DNA from: Paractinoplanes ovalisporus
GTDB taxonomy: Bacteria; Actinomycetota; Actinomycetes; Mycobacteriales; Micromonosporaceae
Assembly (NCBI RefSeq): GCF_016834655.1
Contig: NZ_JAENHP010000018.1
Coordinates: 62,001-126,000 of the forward strand
Length of the DNA stretch: 64,000 bases
Direction: 5' to 3'
The notes under the pieces were generated by a model. It was not told the origin of the DNA. It did no database searches and saw only the letters and a program-made list of their open reading frames with translations. Both the position numbers and the translations under genes were made by a program. Positions 39,712 to 47,650 of this stretch are shown piece by piece. Positions within the stretch are counted from its first letter, which is position 1. Each line of letters starts with the position of its first letter.

Positions 39712-41118
39712 TTATCCGATGCCCTTCAGGTATGCGCCGTTCTGGTTCTGGAATTCGTAGCCGTAGAACTTGTCCCAGTTGATCGACCACGTCATCAGCC
39801 CGCGGAAGTTCGGGTTGGTGCCGCTGCGCAGCGTGTACGACCCGCAGCCGGTGTTGCGGATCAGGCAGTTGACCGCCGACTGGATGGCCGACGGCGCCAC
39901 ATATCCGTTGCCCGCGCTGACCGACGACGGCGCGCCGAAGGCGATCTGGTCCTCACGCAGCCCCGGGAAGACGTTGGCGGTGTTGCCCGTCACCGGGAAG
40001 CCGGCCAGCAGCATGTCGGTCATGGCGATGTGGAAGTCGGCGCCGCCCATCGAGTGGTACTGGTTGTCCAGGCCCATGATCGAGCCCGAGTTGTAGTCCT
40101 GGACGTGCAGGACGGTGATGTCGTTGCGCAGCGCGTGGATCACCGGCAGGTAGGAGCCGGCCCGCGGGTCCTGGCCGCCCCACGGGCCCGAGCCGTAGTA
40201 CTGGTAGCCGAGCTGCACGAAGAACGTCTCGGGGGCCATCGTCAGCACGAAGCCGGCGCCGTAGCGGGCCTTCAGCGACCGCAGCGCCGAGATCAGGTTG
40301 ACGATGACGGGCGTGGTCGGGTTCTTGAAGTCGGTGTCGCCGGTGTTCAGCGAGAGCGAGTGGCCCTCGAAGTCGACGTCGACGCCGTCCAGTCCGTACT
40401 CGTCGATGATGGCGCTGACCGAGCTGACGAACTTGTCCCGGGCGGTGGTGGTGGTGAGCTGCACCTGGCCGTTCTGGCCGCCGATGGAGAGCAGCACCTT
40501 CTTGCCGGCGGCGCGCTTGGCCTTGATGGCGTTGATGAAGTCGGCCTTGCTCTCGACGCCGGGGCACTCGGTGGCCGGGCAGAGCGTGAACCGGATGTCG
40601 CCCGAGGTCACCGAGGTCGGCTCGCCGAACGCCAGGTTGATGATGTCCCAGTTGGCGGGGACGTCGGCCATCCGGACGTAGCCGGAGCCGTTGGCGAAGC
40701 TGGAGTGCAGGTAGCCGATCAGCGCCCGCTTGGGGAGGCCCGTGTTGGGCGGGGTGGTGGGCGGCGTCGTCGGCGGGGTCGTCGGGGGCGTGGTGGGGGG
40801 AGTGGTCGGGGGCGTGGTCGGGGGCGTCGTGGGGGGAGTCGTCGGCGGCGTGGTCGGGGGTGTGGTGCCGCCGCAGGTCCCGTTGTCGATCCAGACGTCC
40901 CACTGTCCGCTGTGGGTCGACGGGGCCTCGTTCTGGGTCCACCACTTGGCGGTGTAGTTGCGGCCGTTCTGCGAGGCCGTGTTGTCCTTGACGTAGACGG
41001 CGGTGGCGCTCCACGCCGGTGCGCAGGCCGCGGCGGCGCTGGCGCTGGAGGCGAGGTAGACGGTGCCACCGCCGGCCGCGAGAGCCGCGGTCATGACGAA
41101 GATCATCGATCGGCGCAT
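39712..41118 (-). CDS. GH18 chitinase with chitin-binding module
   Basis: 468-residue secreted chitinase. Signal peptide about 1-30 ending ASA; CBM5/12-type chitin-binding module 32-80 (YTAKWWTQNEAPSTHSGQWD); a Pro-Thr linker of about ten TTPP units; GH18 catalytic domain with the DGVDVDFE motif (Asp-Asp-Glu proton donor) and the family SIGG strand. Releases chito-oligosaccharides from chitin outside the cell. ATG 41118; AT-rich sequence upstream offers TTTACA and CATACT as -35/-10. It abuts attL, so its promoter region borders the integrated element. Confidence 0.93.
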   Translation of the reverse strand: MRRSMIFVMTAALAAGGGTVYLASSASAAAACAPAWSATAVYVKDNTASQNGRNYTAKWWTQNEAPSTHSGQWDVWIDNGTCGGTTPPTTPPTTPPTTPPTTPPTTPPTTPPTTPPTTPPTTPPNTGLPKRALIGYLHSSFANGSGYVRMADVPANWDIINLAFGEPTSVTSGDIRFTLCPATECPGVESKADFINAIKAKRAAGKKVLLSIGGQNGQVQLTTTTARDKFVSSVSAIIDEYGLDGVDVDFEGHSLSLNTGDTDFKNPTTPVIVNLISALRSLKARYGAGFVLTMAPETFFVQLGYQYYGSGPWGGQDPRAGSYLPVIHALRNDITVLHVQDYNSGSIMGLDNQYHSMGGADFHIAMTDMLLAGFPVTGNTANVFPGLREDQIAFGAPSSVSAGNGYVAPSAIQSAVNCLIRNTGCGSYTLRSGTNPNFRGLMTWSINWDKFYGYEFQNQNGAYLKGIG

Positions 41119-41194
41119 GACCAGAGTATGAATACTGTAAAGTTTATTTGTAAATAGGCTCACAGTTTCGGGGGTGCTACGGGACGCCCGGGGA

Positions 41195-41232
41195 CTGGGT
41201 ACCGTTGCCGCCGTGCCAGAGGGACACACCAT
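41195..41232 (+). other. attL, host side of insertion
   Basis: The 20-bp core is 41213-41232; similarity with attR continues upstream to CTGGGTAC at 41195, differing at a few bases. After the core the left copy reads on as codons for RLLSRR and then TAA, so the host gene is interrupted at codon 8 on this side. The original promoter of the glycosylase gene most likely lies just left of here. Confidence 0.85.
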
Positions 41233-41296
41233 CCGCCTCCTGAGCCGTCGGTAATCGGCCATCTAGCTGCGCCTACCGCCTCTGGCGCCCACGGCC

Positions 41297-41315
41297 GAGC
41301 CCACCCCGGCCCCAC
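41297..41315 (+). repeat. 19-bp direct repeat near left end (possible integrase arm site)
   Basis: GAGCCCACCCCGGCCCCAC, identical to 53320-53338 and in the same orientation. It lies about 65 bp inside the left core and about 100 bp inside the right core. Tyrosine integrases use such arm-type sites; that role here is inferred. Confidence 0.55.
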
Positions 41316-41426
41316 TCGTGCAGGCCTAGCCGGGCCTGACCAGGGCCGATCAAGCACCGAACTACTCGGTTGAGGTTCGATTCCGAAGGTATCTACATCG
41401 ACACGTTTGTCTTTAGCGTTCGTGGC

Positions 41427-41639
41427 ATGAGCACGCCGCCTGCACTGCCGCCAGAGAATGCCGACCCGATGGTTTGGGCGCTCGCCCGCCAGGTGTGGAT
41501 TGACCACATGCCCGACCGGGATGGGTTCTGTGTGATCTGCAAAGAATGGTCGCCCTGCGGCCCGCGCGAAAGCGCAGGCATCGCCATCGCGCTCGGCGCG
41601 CAAGTGTCGTGGGACGCCGATGCGTTCGGGCAGCAGTAG
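41427..41639 (+). CDS. Small CxxC protein of the element
   Basis: 70 residues, starting MSTPPALPPENADP. Contains WALARQVWIDHMPDRDGFCVICKEWSPCG: Cys in CVIC and another C six residues on may bind zinc. No ribosome site, but an upstream AT-rich stretch could give a leaderless mRNA. Family not recognised; similar small Cys proteins occur in actinobacterial mobile elements. Confidence 0.55.
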   Translation: MSTPPALPPENADPMVWALARQVWIDHMPDRDGFCVICKEWSPCGPRESAGIAIALGAQVSWDADAFGQQ

Positions 41640-41656
41640 AACCCAAAAGAGTGACG

Positions 41657-41668
41657 GCGCTATAGCGC
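41657..41668. promoter_or_regulatory. 12-bp palindrome in promoter of cargo operon
   Basis: GCGCTATAGCGC, a perfect palindrome, lies between a GTGACG and a TATCCT (41677-41682) hexamer, 22 bases upstream of GTG 41691. That is a classic repressor-operator position. No cognate regulator can be assigned. Confidence 0.5.
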
Positions 41669-41690
41669 TGCGCGTCTATCCTCGGACCGC

Positions 41691-42128
41691 GTGATTGCGT
41701 CGACGTGGGAGAACCGAGATCGCCCGGTACTGGGGGCCATCGTTGAGTTGTGCGACGAAGGCAGCTTCAGCGTTACTCCGGAGGATGTGGCTGCCCGCCT
41801 AGATATGCCGCTGCTGCCGGTCCAATCCTCGTTTCGAGCTTTGGAGTTCGAGGACGGAGATCCGTTCTTCTACCGGAACCTTGGGGTGAGCGGCCGAGCG
41901 GTACAGCATGTGACCGGCAAGGCGCGAAGGGCTGTCGGTTCGTGGCCCTCCCCGGAGGTGATGGCTGGCCGCCTCGTCGCTGGCATGGAGCAGGCGGCCG
42001 AGCGGGAGCCCGACGAGGAGAACCGCAGCCTCCTCCGACGCACGGCCGAATGGTTCGGAGGGGCTGGCCGCGACGTAGCCGTGGACGTGGCCGCTGCTGT
42101 CATCAACCGGCAGATCGGCGGCGCTTAG
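41691..42128 (+). CDS. Cargo protein A1, paralogue of 43586 gene
   Basis: 145 residues. N-terminal 1-70 looks like a winged-helix or marR-like fold (VLGAIVELCDEGSF, VTPEDVAARLDMPLLPVQSSFRALE). The rest is helical, with a C-terminal amphipathic or hydrophobic helix GRDVAVDVAAAVINRQIGGA. It aligns along its length with the protein at 43586 (shared VELCDEG, HARRAV/KARRAV, EKEPDEE/EREPDEE, GGRDLA/GGRDVA-type ending). GTG start, probably leaderless behind TATCCT. Its stop is immediately followed by the next GTG (TAG|GTG), so the two proteins are coupled. Confidence 0.65.
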   Translation: MIASTWENRDRPVLGAIVELCDEGSFSVTPEDVAARLDMPLLPVQSSFRALEFEDGDPFFYRNLGVSGRAVQHVTGKARRAVGSWPSPEVMAGRLVAGMEQAAEREPDEENRSLLRRTAEWFGGAGRDVAVDVAAAVINRQIGGA

Positions 42129-42851
42129 GTGGACATCTCCACGTGGGGCGGCTCGGAGTGGCAAGCCGTCGCGGCCTTCGTCGCCGTGTTCGTAGGCGGA
42201 CCTATCGCCTTGATGCAGGCGAATGAGGCTCGTCGGCTGCGGCTCGAACAGGCTCGTCCGTATGTCATCGTCGATTTCGAGTTCCGCAGCGTCGTCGTTT
42301 ACCTGAAGATCCATAACATCGGCAAGACGATGGCGCGTGATGTGCGGATCAAGTTCGACCACCCGCTCACGTCCACGCTGTCTAGCGTTGAAGCTCTTGA
42401 GTCCCGCCTGTTGAGCGAGCCGATCCCCATGCTTGCGCCCGGTCGGAGCATCAGTTTGGTCTTCGATTCCTTTCCCGCTCGGTACAGCCGCAGGGACGAG
42501 TTCCCGATGGACTATGCGGTCACGGTTGAATACGACGACGATCTCGGGAAGCCATATAGCGACCCGCCGTATCCACTCGACCTGCGTACATACGTCGGAT
42601 CTGCGGTGGACCCGAAGGGCCTCCCGGAGCTTGTTGACGAAGTCGGAAAAGTGCGACGCGAACTCCACAAGTGGACGGACGGTAGCCGCGGGCTCCTCGT
42701 GAACGCTGTTGATCGAGATGCAAAACAGAAGCGAGAGATACGGCCTTACCGCCTGCAGGAGTACGTCACCGTCTTCAAAGAGCAGGGTGTGCGAGCGGTC
42801 GCTCGCCACGGTGCCAACCGGACCATGAAGAGGCTCGGTTGGCGATCGTGA
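42129..42851 (+). CDS. Cargo protein with N-terminal membrane helix
   Basis: 240 residues. One TM helix about residues 8-26 (AAFVAVFVGGPIALM), a basic segment, then a beta-rich domain (VIVDFEFRSVVVYLKIHNIGKTMARDVRIKF) like those in small membrane proteins of unknown function found near defence genes. The C-terminal 60 residues are charged and helical. Starts directly after the stop of the upstream cargo gene. No enzyme motif. An antiphage or superinfection-exclusion role is a guess from position only. Confidence 0.65.
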   Translation: MDISTWGGSEWQAVAAFVAVFVGGPIALMQANEARRLRLEQARPYVIVDFEFRSVVVYLKIHNIGKTMARDVRIKFDHPLTSTLSSVEALESRLLSEPIPMLAPGRSISLVFDSFPARYSRRDEFPMDYAVTVEYDDDLGKPYSDPPYPLDLRTYVGSAVDPKGLPELVDEVGKVRRELHKWTDGSRGLLVNAVDRDAKQKREIRPYRLQEYVTVFKEQGVRAVARHGANRTMKRLGWRS

Positions 42852-42864
42852 CGGCTGCGACCGG

Positions 42865-43131
42865 CTAGCGCCCGAGTCCGTAAACCGGCGGTTCGGGCTC
42901 GGTGCCGCCTTCGCGTCCGCGCGTGGGGAGCCGGAGGCCGGGGTCATGCTCGCTGGCTCCGAGCCGACCGTGCGCTCGCGCCCTCGCCGCGTCGGCCACT
43001 CCGGCCTCCGCCACGGCAAGCTTCTCGGCGGCTTCCTGCTCCGCCTCCCACGCCTGCTGCCGAGCAGCCCGCTGCTCCTCGGTCATCTCTGCCGGCCTGG
43101 GTGGAGGAGTCCACGCACGCGGCGTCCCCAC
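42865..43131 (-). CDS. Small Glu/Ala-rich helical protein
   Basis: 88 residues with a long predicted helix rich in Glu, Ala, Gln and Arg (EEQRAARQQAWEAEQEAAEKLAVAEAG) and polar ends. GTG 43131 directly follows the TAG of the upstream gene, so it is translationally coupled. Function unknown. It looks like a phage-type small structural or scaffold-like protein, but that is inference. Confidence 0.5.
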   Translation of the reverse strand: MGTPRAWTPPPRPAEMTEEQRAARQQAWEAEQEAAEKLAVAEAGVADAARARAHGRLGASEHDPGLRLPTRGREGGTEPEPPVYGLGR

Positions 43132-43401
43132 CTAGACCACCGCCGAGTATCGGCCCTGCTGCCCGGCCGTACCTGCGATGACGTTCTGCACGAGGTGCTG
43201 CGTGCCGCCCCGCAGGAACACCTTCAGGTCGTGGACGTTGCTGCCGTAGTCGTGTACGACCAGGGCCGGGAGCGTGGTGCCCGCCGTCGGGTCGGGGATG
43301 CCCGCGAGCCGGAAGTTGCCCGTCGGCCCGCCCCGCTGTCCGAGGATGCTCGCCTGCGCCGCGTCGAACGTGTAGAGGACCATCGTCCCGAGAGTTGCCA
43401 T
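43132..43401 (-). CDS. Phage-type small beta-rich protein
   Basis: 89 residues starting MATLGTMVLYTFDAAQAS. The layout (VLYT-x-DA near the start, ALVVHDYG in the middle, LKVFLRGGTQHLVQNV then a GRY ending) matches, from memory, a small protein common in actinophage and prophage genomes and of unknown function. GAAGGGCGGC precedes ATG 43401. Leftward pair with the coupled gene at 43131. Confidence 0.6.
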   Translation of the reverse strand: MATLGTMVLYTFDAAQASILGQRGGPTGNFRLAGIPDPTAGTTLPALVVHDYGSNVHDLKVFLRGGTQHLVQNVIAGTAGQQGRYSAVV

Positions 43402-43585
43402 GCTGCCGCCCTTCGCTGTTGCGCCCTCTGCAGGCGCACCATCCTCTGTGGATGGTTGAGCCAGGCTATGGAGGAGCACCCCAGTTCCGGCCATCGTTCT
43501 GTCAAGCGCCGGTCGTGGGAACCGCTGTCGCAAGTCGGACAGTGAGTCCGTTGCTAATGATCTTCCGGATCGCACACTTGTTCCC

Positions 43586-44017
43586 ATGACAGATTTGTGG
43601 ATCACAAAAGACCTGCCCGTGCTCAAGGCGGCGGTCGAGCTGTGCGACGAGGGTGACGACACCGCCGCCACCGTGGGCGGGATCGCGGAGCGGACGGGGT
43701 TCACGGAGGCGGAGGTAACTAAGTCCTTGCTGCGGCTCGACGGAGAGCAGCCGCCGTTCTTCGGCAAGATGATCCGGACCTTTGGCAGCGGCGTATCGCA
43801 CGTGTTCTCCCCGACGGGTCATGCGAGACGTGCCGTTCAGCAGTGGCCGCAGGCTGAGGACAAGCTGGAAGAGATCGTCAAGCTGCTCACCGCGCTTGCA
43901 GAGAAGGAGCCCGACGAGGAGAAGGCCAAGGGATACCGCAAGGTGATTGAGCACGTCACCACGGGCGGTCGCGACCTAGCCATCGGCGTAATCAGCAGCC
44001 TTATCACCGGAGGCTGA
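43586..44017 (+). CDS. Cargo protein A2, paralogue of 41691 gene
   Basis: 143 residues, same layout as the protein at 41691: N-terminal winged-helix-like domain (VLKAAVELCDEG, GGIAERTGFTEAEVTKSLLRLDGEQPPFF), a middle HARRAVQQWP segment and a C-terminal helix GGRDLAIGVISSLITGG. It has its own promoter region, with CGGAC...GTCCG just upstream. Two copies in one small element suggest recombination or a paired function. Family name not known to me. Confidence 0.65.
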   Translation: MTDLWITKDLPVLKAAVELCDEGDDTAATVGGIAERTGFTEAEVTKSLLRLDGEQPPFFGKMIRTFGSGVSHVFSPTGHARRAVQQWPQAEDKLEEIVKLLTALAEKEPDEEKAKGYRKVIEHVTTGGRDLAIGVISSLITGG

Positions 44018-44071
44018 CCGCATCGTCGAGGCCGCCAGCGTCAGCCAGCGGCCTCGATAGGTGGCTCGGTG

Positions 44072-44317
44072 TCAGCGGCGGCGGCGTGGGTTTGGCATCT
44101 CGAGGTAGCCGCTCTTCTGGTTGTAGTAGTAAACCCAATCACCGCCGAGGTTGCGGACCCTGATGCCTTCCTCGGCCAACGCGTCGATGGCGGTGTCACG
44201 CACTGTGTCCATCATGCGGTCAAGGCGCTGCTGGGTTACATGTGTGCTGCCAGAAACATCTACCCACATCCTCACCTCGATGTATCGGTTCTCTGGACTG
44301 CGTTCGTCGTCCGTCAT
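44072..44317 (-). CDS. Small alpha/beta protein downstream of integrase
   Basis: 81 residues. One strand-helix-strand unit (RYIEVRMWVDVSGSTHVTQQRLDRMMDTVR, then GGDWVYYYNQKSGYLEM). GGAGGGG at 44323-44329 fixes ATG 44317. Last gene of the long leftward operon, 70 bp after the integrase stop. Function unknown; an excision or accessory DNA-binding factor would be conceivable. Confidence 0.6.
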   Translation of the reverse strand: MTDDERSPENRYIEVRMWVDVSGSTHVTQQRLDRMMDTVRDTAIDALAEEGIRVRNLGGDWVYYYNQKSGYLEMPNPRRRR

Positions 44318-44387
44318 GCCACGCCCCTCCATAAATCTCACGGGAAAGAGTGTCGCAAACTTGTGGCAAGTTTGTCGAGACCTTCTG

Positions 44388-45650
44388 CTAACCCGTACGG
44401 CGGGTGCGCCAGGCCGCCATGTCAACGACCCCGCCCGCTGTGGCCGACGCTGCGGGCTCGGGGGTCGGTGGCTCGGCTGCGGCTATGGCCTGGCGTGCTG
44501 TGGCCCGCAGATCGGCGAAGGCGGCCGATATGTCGCGCCCCTGGTGGTCGAGTACGTGCCCGTACACGTCGAGCGTGATGGACGGCCGCGCGTGCCCGAG
44601 CCGCTTGCTGACGTACTGCACGTCGCCGTTGGTCAGGAGGAGCATCGCGCTGGCGTGATAGTGCCGCAGGTCGTGGAACCGGACGCCGGTCATGCCGAGG
44701 CGCTGGAGCGTTGGCCGCCAGATGCGGTGACCGAAGTCCCGCTGCCGGTGTGGCTTGGTGCCCTCCCCGAACACGTAGTCCTCCGGGCACATGCCCGCGA
44801 CGTGGGCGGAGAGGCGAAGGCACAGTTCGGGGCTCAGGCTGTCGATGGTGCGGAACCCCGCCGTACTCTTCGGAGGCCCAACCGTGATGCGTCCGCTCAC
44901 CTCCTGGCTGGTCTCCTCCACCGTGAGCCGGCGGCGAGATAACGCCAGCGCACGCACCCGCAAGCCGAACAGCTCACCGGCCCGGCAGCCGGTCTCCACC
45001 GCCAGCTCGACGAGCAGCCGCCACTTGTCCTGCCGGTCTCCCCACGCCTCCGGGATCGCCGCCAAGATGCGCTCCACGTCCGGCGGCTGCAACACGATCT
45101 CCGCGCGCCTTCGGGTGGCTGCGGGCTTCTTCAGCTCTCGCGCCGGGTTGCTGCGGATGTAGCCGCTCTTCACCGCGTGGTCCAGCACGGCCCGCAGCAC
45201 GTGGATGACGTGCCGCACGGTGCTCGGCGCGTGCGTGGTCATCACCTCACCCACGAGTCGGCTGCACTCCCGGTAGCCGAGGCGGCCGACGGGGACGCGG
45301 ACCAGCGGCTTGCAGTGGCTGTTGTAGACCACCCGGTACGCCTGCTGCGTGCTCGGCTTGAGCCCACGGACGTGCGGGCTGACGAGCCAGTCTTCCGCGA
45401 CCTCGCCGAACCGCACGTCACCTGCTCTCTTGGCGACGTAGGTACCGGCCGTCACGTCGGCCCGCGCCTCGATGCTGGCCAACCGGGCGGCTGGCTTGTC
45501 GTCATACGTGCCGACGTTGTGGAGCTTGCCGAGGGCGTCCTTGACCCGTACCTCGTACTTCGTCGTGGTGCGCCCGTCCTCGTAGCGGCGCACCACCTTG
45601 CGGACGCCCGGCACGTCGGTGCCGGTGCGCGTGACCTTGGGGCGGGGCAT
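44388..45650 (-). CDS. int: Tyrosine recombinase/integrase
   Basis: 420 residues. N-terminal arm-binding beta-sheet domain about 20-75, core-binding domain 80-175, catalytic domain 185-375 with the full set Arg223 (GCRAGEL), Lys261, His326-x-x-Arg329 (FHDLRHYHAS), His353 (LGHA) and Tyr363 (LDVYGH). All catalytic residues are intact. A good AGGAGGACTG lies ahead of ATG 45650, and the start overlaps the serine recombinase stop by one base. The 20-bp core at the ends fits tyrosine-integrase attachment. The last 45 residues are a Pro/Ala tail. Confidence 0.95.
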   Translation of the reverse strand: MPRPKVTRTGTDVPGVRKVVRRYEDGRTTTKYEVRVKDALGKLHNVGTYDDKPAARLASIEARADVTAGTYVAKRAGDVRFGEVAEDWLVSPHVRGLKPSTQQAYRVVYNSHCKPLVRVPVGRLGYRECSRLVGEVMTTHAPSTVRHVIHVLRAVLDHAVKSGYIRSNPARELKKPAATRRRAEIVLQPPDVERILAAIPEAWGDRQDKWRLLVELAVETGCRAGELFGLRVRALALSRRRLTVEETSQEVSGRITVGPPKSTAGFRTIDSLSPELCLRLSAHVAGMCPEDYVFGEGTKPHRQRDFGHRIWRPTLQRLGMTGVRFHDLRHYHASAMLLLTNGDVQYVSKRLGHARPSITLDVYGHVLDHQGRDISAAFADLRATARQAIAAAEPPTPEPAASATAGGVVDMAAWRTRRTG

Positions 45651-46420
45651 CAGTCCTCCTTGACGCGATGTGCTGGTGAGCTCGATTGGCTGGCAACGCG
45701 CTCGCGAGCGGCGTCGGCGGCCAGGTCGAGCGCGTGACTGTTGAGCAGACGGCGGACGGTGCTGTGCCGCCAGACGCCACCGCCCACGGTCGGTACTGCG
45801 GCATCGTTGAGGTGCGCGGCTATGCCTCGGTGGCTCATGCCGCGAACGTGCGCCAGGTCGGCGACCAGGGCCACCACGTCGGCCGCGTACTGGCGCGGAC
45901 GGCCGAGGCGCTGGCCACGGGCGCGGGCTTCGGCCAAGGCGTCGCGGGTGCGCTGGCGGATGAGCTCTCGCTCGAACTCTGCGAAGGCAGCGAATACGTT
46001 GGCGAGCAGCCGCCCGCTCGGGCTGGCCGTGTCGACGCCGAGGTCCAGCGTGACCAGCGACCACCGCTGCGCGCGGCTCCACTCCATGACCCCGGCGAAG
46101 TCGATCATGCTGCGGCTGAGCCGGTCCAACTTCGCGACGGCGAGCCCGTCGGCTTGGCCGTCCCGGAGGAGGCCGAAGCCTTCCGTGAGAGCCGGCCTGT
46201 CGAGAGTGCCTGCGCTGTACCCCTCGTCCACCAGCCAGCGCATGTCCCAATCGCGCGCCTGACCGGCTGCCGTCAGCGCCTCCCGTTGCGCGGCCAGACC
46301 GAGCCCGCTGCGCGCCTGCTCCTGAGTCGAGACCCGCAGATAGCACAGCATCCGCGGGCGAGCCGTGGGCGGGAGCGGAGCGGGGTCAAGGAGCTCAGGA
46401 AGAGCGAGGGCGCCGGTCAT
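45650..46420 (-). CDS. Serine recombinase, resolvase/invertase family
   Basis: 256 residues. N-terminal catalytic domain with nucleophile Ser31 (YLRVSTQEQ), the SRLDR-type box (KLDRLSRSMID) and AEFERELIRQRT at the long helix E. C-terminal helix-turn-helix region (RGMSHRGIAAHLND, RHSTVRRLL). The small resolvase type, not a large serine integrase, so more likely a resolvase, invertase or regulator. Translation is coupled to the tyrosine integrase (TGATG). Upstream gene overlaps its start by 26 bases. Confidence 0.92.
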   Translation of the reverse strand: MTGALALPELLDPAPLPPTARPRMLCYLRVSTQEQARSGLGLAAQREALTAAGQARDWDMRWLVDEGYSAGTLDRPALTEGFGLLRDGQADGLAVAKLDRLSRSMIDFAGVMEWSRAQRWSLVTLDLGVDTASPSGRLLANVFAAFAEFERELIRQRTRDALAEARARGQRLGRPRQYAADVVALVADLAHVRGMSHRGIAAHLNDAAVPTVGGGVWRHSTVRRLLNSHALDLAADAARERVASQSSSPAHRVKED

Positions 46421-46562
46421 CCTTCACCTCCACGAACAGCACGTTGGTCGGGTCGCTGAGAGCGCTGTGGAACTTGACGGTGCGCCAGCACTGCCAGCAC
46501 CAGGCCCACACGCCCCGACGAGGAAGACGGACGACGTGGCCGCACCGCGCGTTGCCCTTCAC
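46395..46562 (-). CDS. Small Trp/Cys-rich protein
   Basis: 55 residues: MKGNARCGHVVRLPRRG, then VWAWCWQCWRTVKFHSAL. Four Cys/His (CGH...CWQC) suggest a small zinc ribbon. GTG 46562 overlaps the upstream stop by 4 nt and the 3' end overlaps the serine recombinase start, which supports translation. Family not recognised. Confidence 0.55.
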   Translation of the reverse strand: MKGNARCGHVVRLPRRGVWAWCWQCWRTVKFHSALSDPTNVLFVEVKDDRRPRSS

Positions 46563-46747
46563 TCGGTCACCTCCGCCACGAGCACCCGGAAGCGCTGGCC
46601 GTTCCGCATCGTGATGACGAAGGTGCTGCCGTTCACCTCGCCCACGGTCTGCGCTCCCACGCCGTCGACGTACAGCCAGTCGCAGTCCTGCACGAGGTCT
46701 TCCAGGTCGCTGGCCATCTCGGCTGCGAACGCTTCGCTGCGGACCAT
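46559..46747 (-). CDS. Small hypothetical protein
   Basis: 62 residues (MVRSEAFAAEMASDLE...). One helix then a beta-hairpin (STFVITMRNGQRFRVLVAEVTE). ATG 46747 overlaps the preceding stop by one base (TGATG); a GTG three bases upstream is alternative. The beta part resembles small SH3-like or regulatory proteins, but no family is assigned. Confidence 0.55.
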   Translation of the reverse strand: MVRSEAFAAEMASDLEDLVQDCDWLYVDGVGAQTVGEVNGSTFVITMRNGQRFRVLVAEVTE

Positions 46748-47253
46748 CACGCCTCCTCGTCCTCGTAGCCGCCGAAGATGACCTCAGCCAGGCCGTCCTC
46801 CCAGATGTCGTCGTGCAGGCCGCTTTCGATCTCCTCGGTGAGCGCGAGCGCCGCCAGGTTGCGCCGGACGGTGGCCCGGCTGGTCTCCACCTCGACGGCG
46901 ATGGTGGCCACGCTGTCGCCGGTGGCCAGGCGGTAGGCGTAGTACTCGGCTTCCTCGCGGGCGAGGCCGGTCAGGTACGGCAGCCGCCGCAACGTGCCGG
47001 TGCCGCGCAGCTTGAACAGCCGGACCTTGCCCGCCGCGCAGGCCGCCGCGAGTGCGCCAGGTGCAGCCGGGCTCGGGGCCTCGGGTTCTACGGGCTCTAC
47101 GTCGGTTTCAGGCCCGATGGCGTCGGCAGCAGGCACGGCGGCTACCACCGGCAGCAGCGCAGCCGTGGGCGGGACGGGCAGGAAGGTGGTCTCGGGTGTC
47201 TCTTCCTCGACCGCCACCTGTGCGGTAGCGGCCGAAGTCGTGGTGCTGGTCAT
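46747..47253 (-). CDS. HTH protein with low-complexity N-terminus
   Basis: 168 residues. The first 75 are a Pro/Ala/Val/Glu-rich, disordered stretch. The C-terminal part has a helix-turn-helix: YRLATGDSVATIAVEVETSRATVRRNLAAL, which resembles the RNA polymerase sigma-like or Hin-type HTH used for DNA binding. Acidic C-terminus (GGYEDEEA). Probably a DNA-binding regulator of the element. Confidence 0.6.
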   Translation of the reverse strand: MTSTTTSAATAQVAVEEETPETTFLPVPPTAALLPVVAAVPAADAIGPETDVEPVEPEAPSPAAPGALAAACAAGKVRLFKLRGTGTLRRLPYLTGLAREEAEYYAYRLATGDSVATIAVEVETSRATVRRNLAALALTEEIESGLHDDIWEDGLAEVIFGGYEDEEA

Positions 47254-47341
47254 GCTGGCCTCCCGGCTGAGTCGATGTACCGATGTCGGTACTAACTCAG
47301 CGTGTAGAAGACCGGTCGATTTGTTCAGGAGGGAGGGGTGT

Positions 47342-47650
47342 CTATCTCTCAGGTGTGCCGACGTAGGTCGCGGCGTCGCAGGTGCGGCACCAGACTCGTT
47401 CGCCGGAACCGGGCGGGCTGACCGGAGACCGGAACCAATGCCCGCACTTGAGCTGCGTGCCCTGACGCGGCGCAGCCGTGGCTCGTTTGACGCGGCGCGG
47501 CGGGAACCGCTCCGGGTCGCTCCGCACGATGCGGCCTACGACGTTCTTCGGGATGCCGGTGTGCTCGCTCATCTCGCGTTGAGTCAGGCCGCGCGACCAC
47601 AGCTCGGCTAGTTGCTCGCGGCCGGTCATCTGCCACTCGGGCTTGTCCAT
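47342..47650 (-). CDS. HTH protein with zinc-binding C-terminus
   Basis: 102 residues. HTH in LAELWSRGLTQREMSEHTGIPKNVVGRIVRSD; C-terminal metal site CGHWFRSP...VWCRTCD (C-x2-C pair). GGAGGTGAG lies just before ATG 47650. A small phage-type DNA-binding protein, possibly a regulator or packaging-associated factor; assignment uncertain. Confidence 0.65.
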   Translation of the reverse strand: MDKPEWQMTGREQLAELWSRGLTQREMSEHTGIPKNVVGRIVRSDPERFPPRRVKRATAAPRQGTQLKCGHWFRSPVSPPGSGERVWCRTCDAATYVGTPER

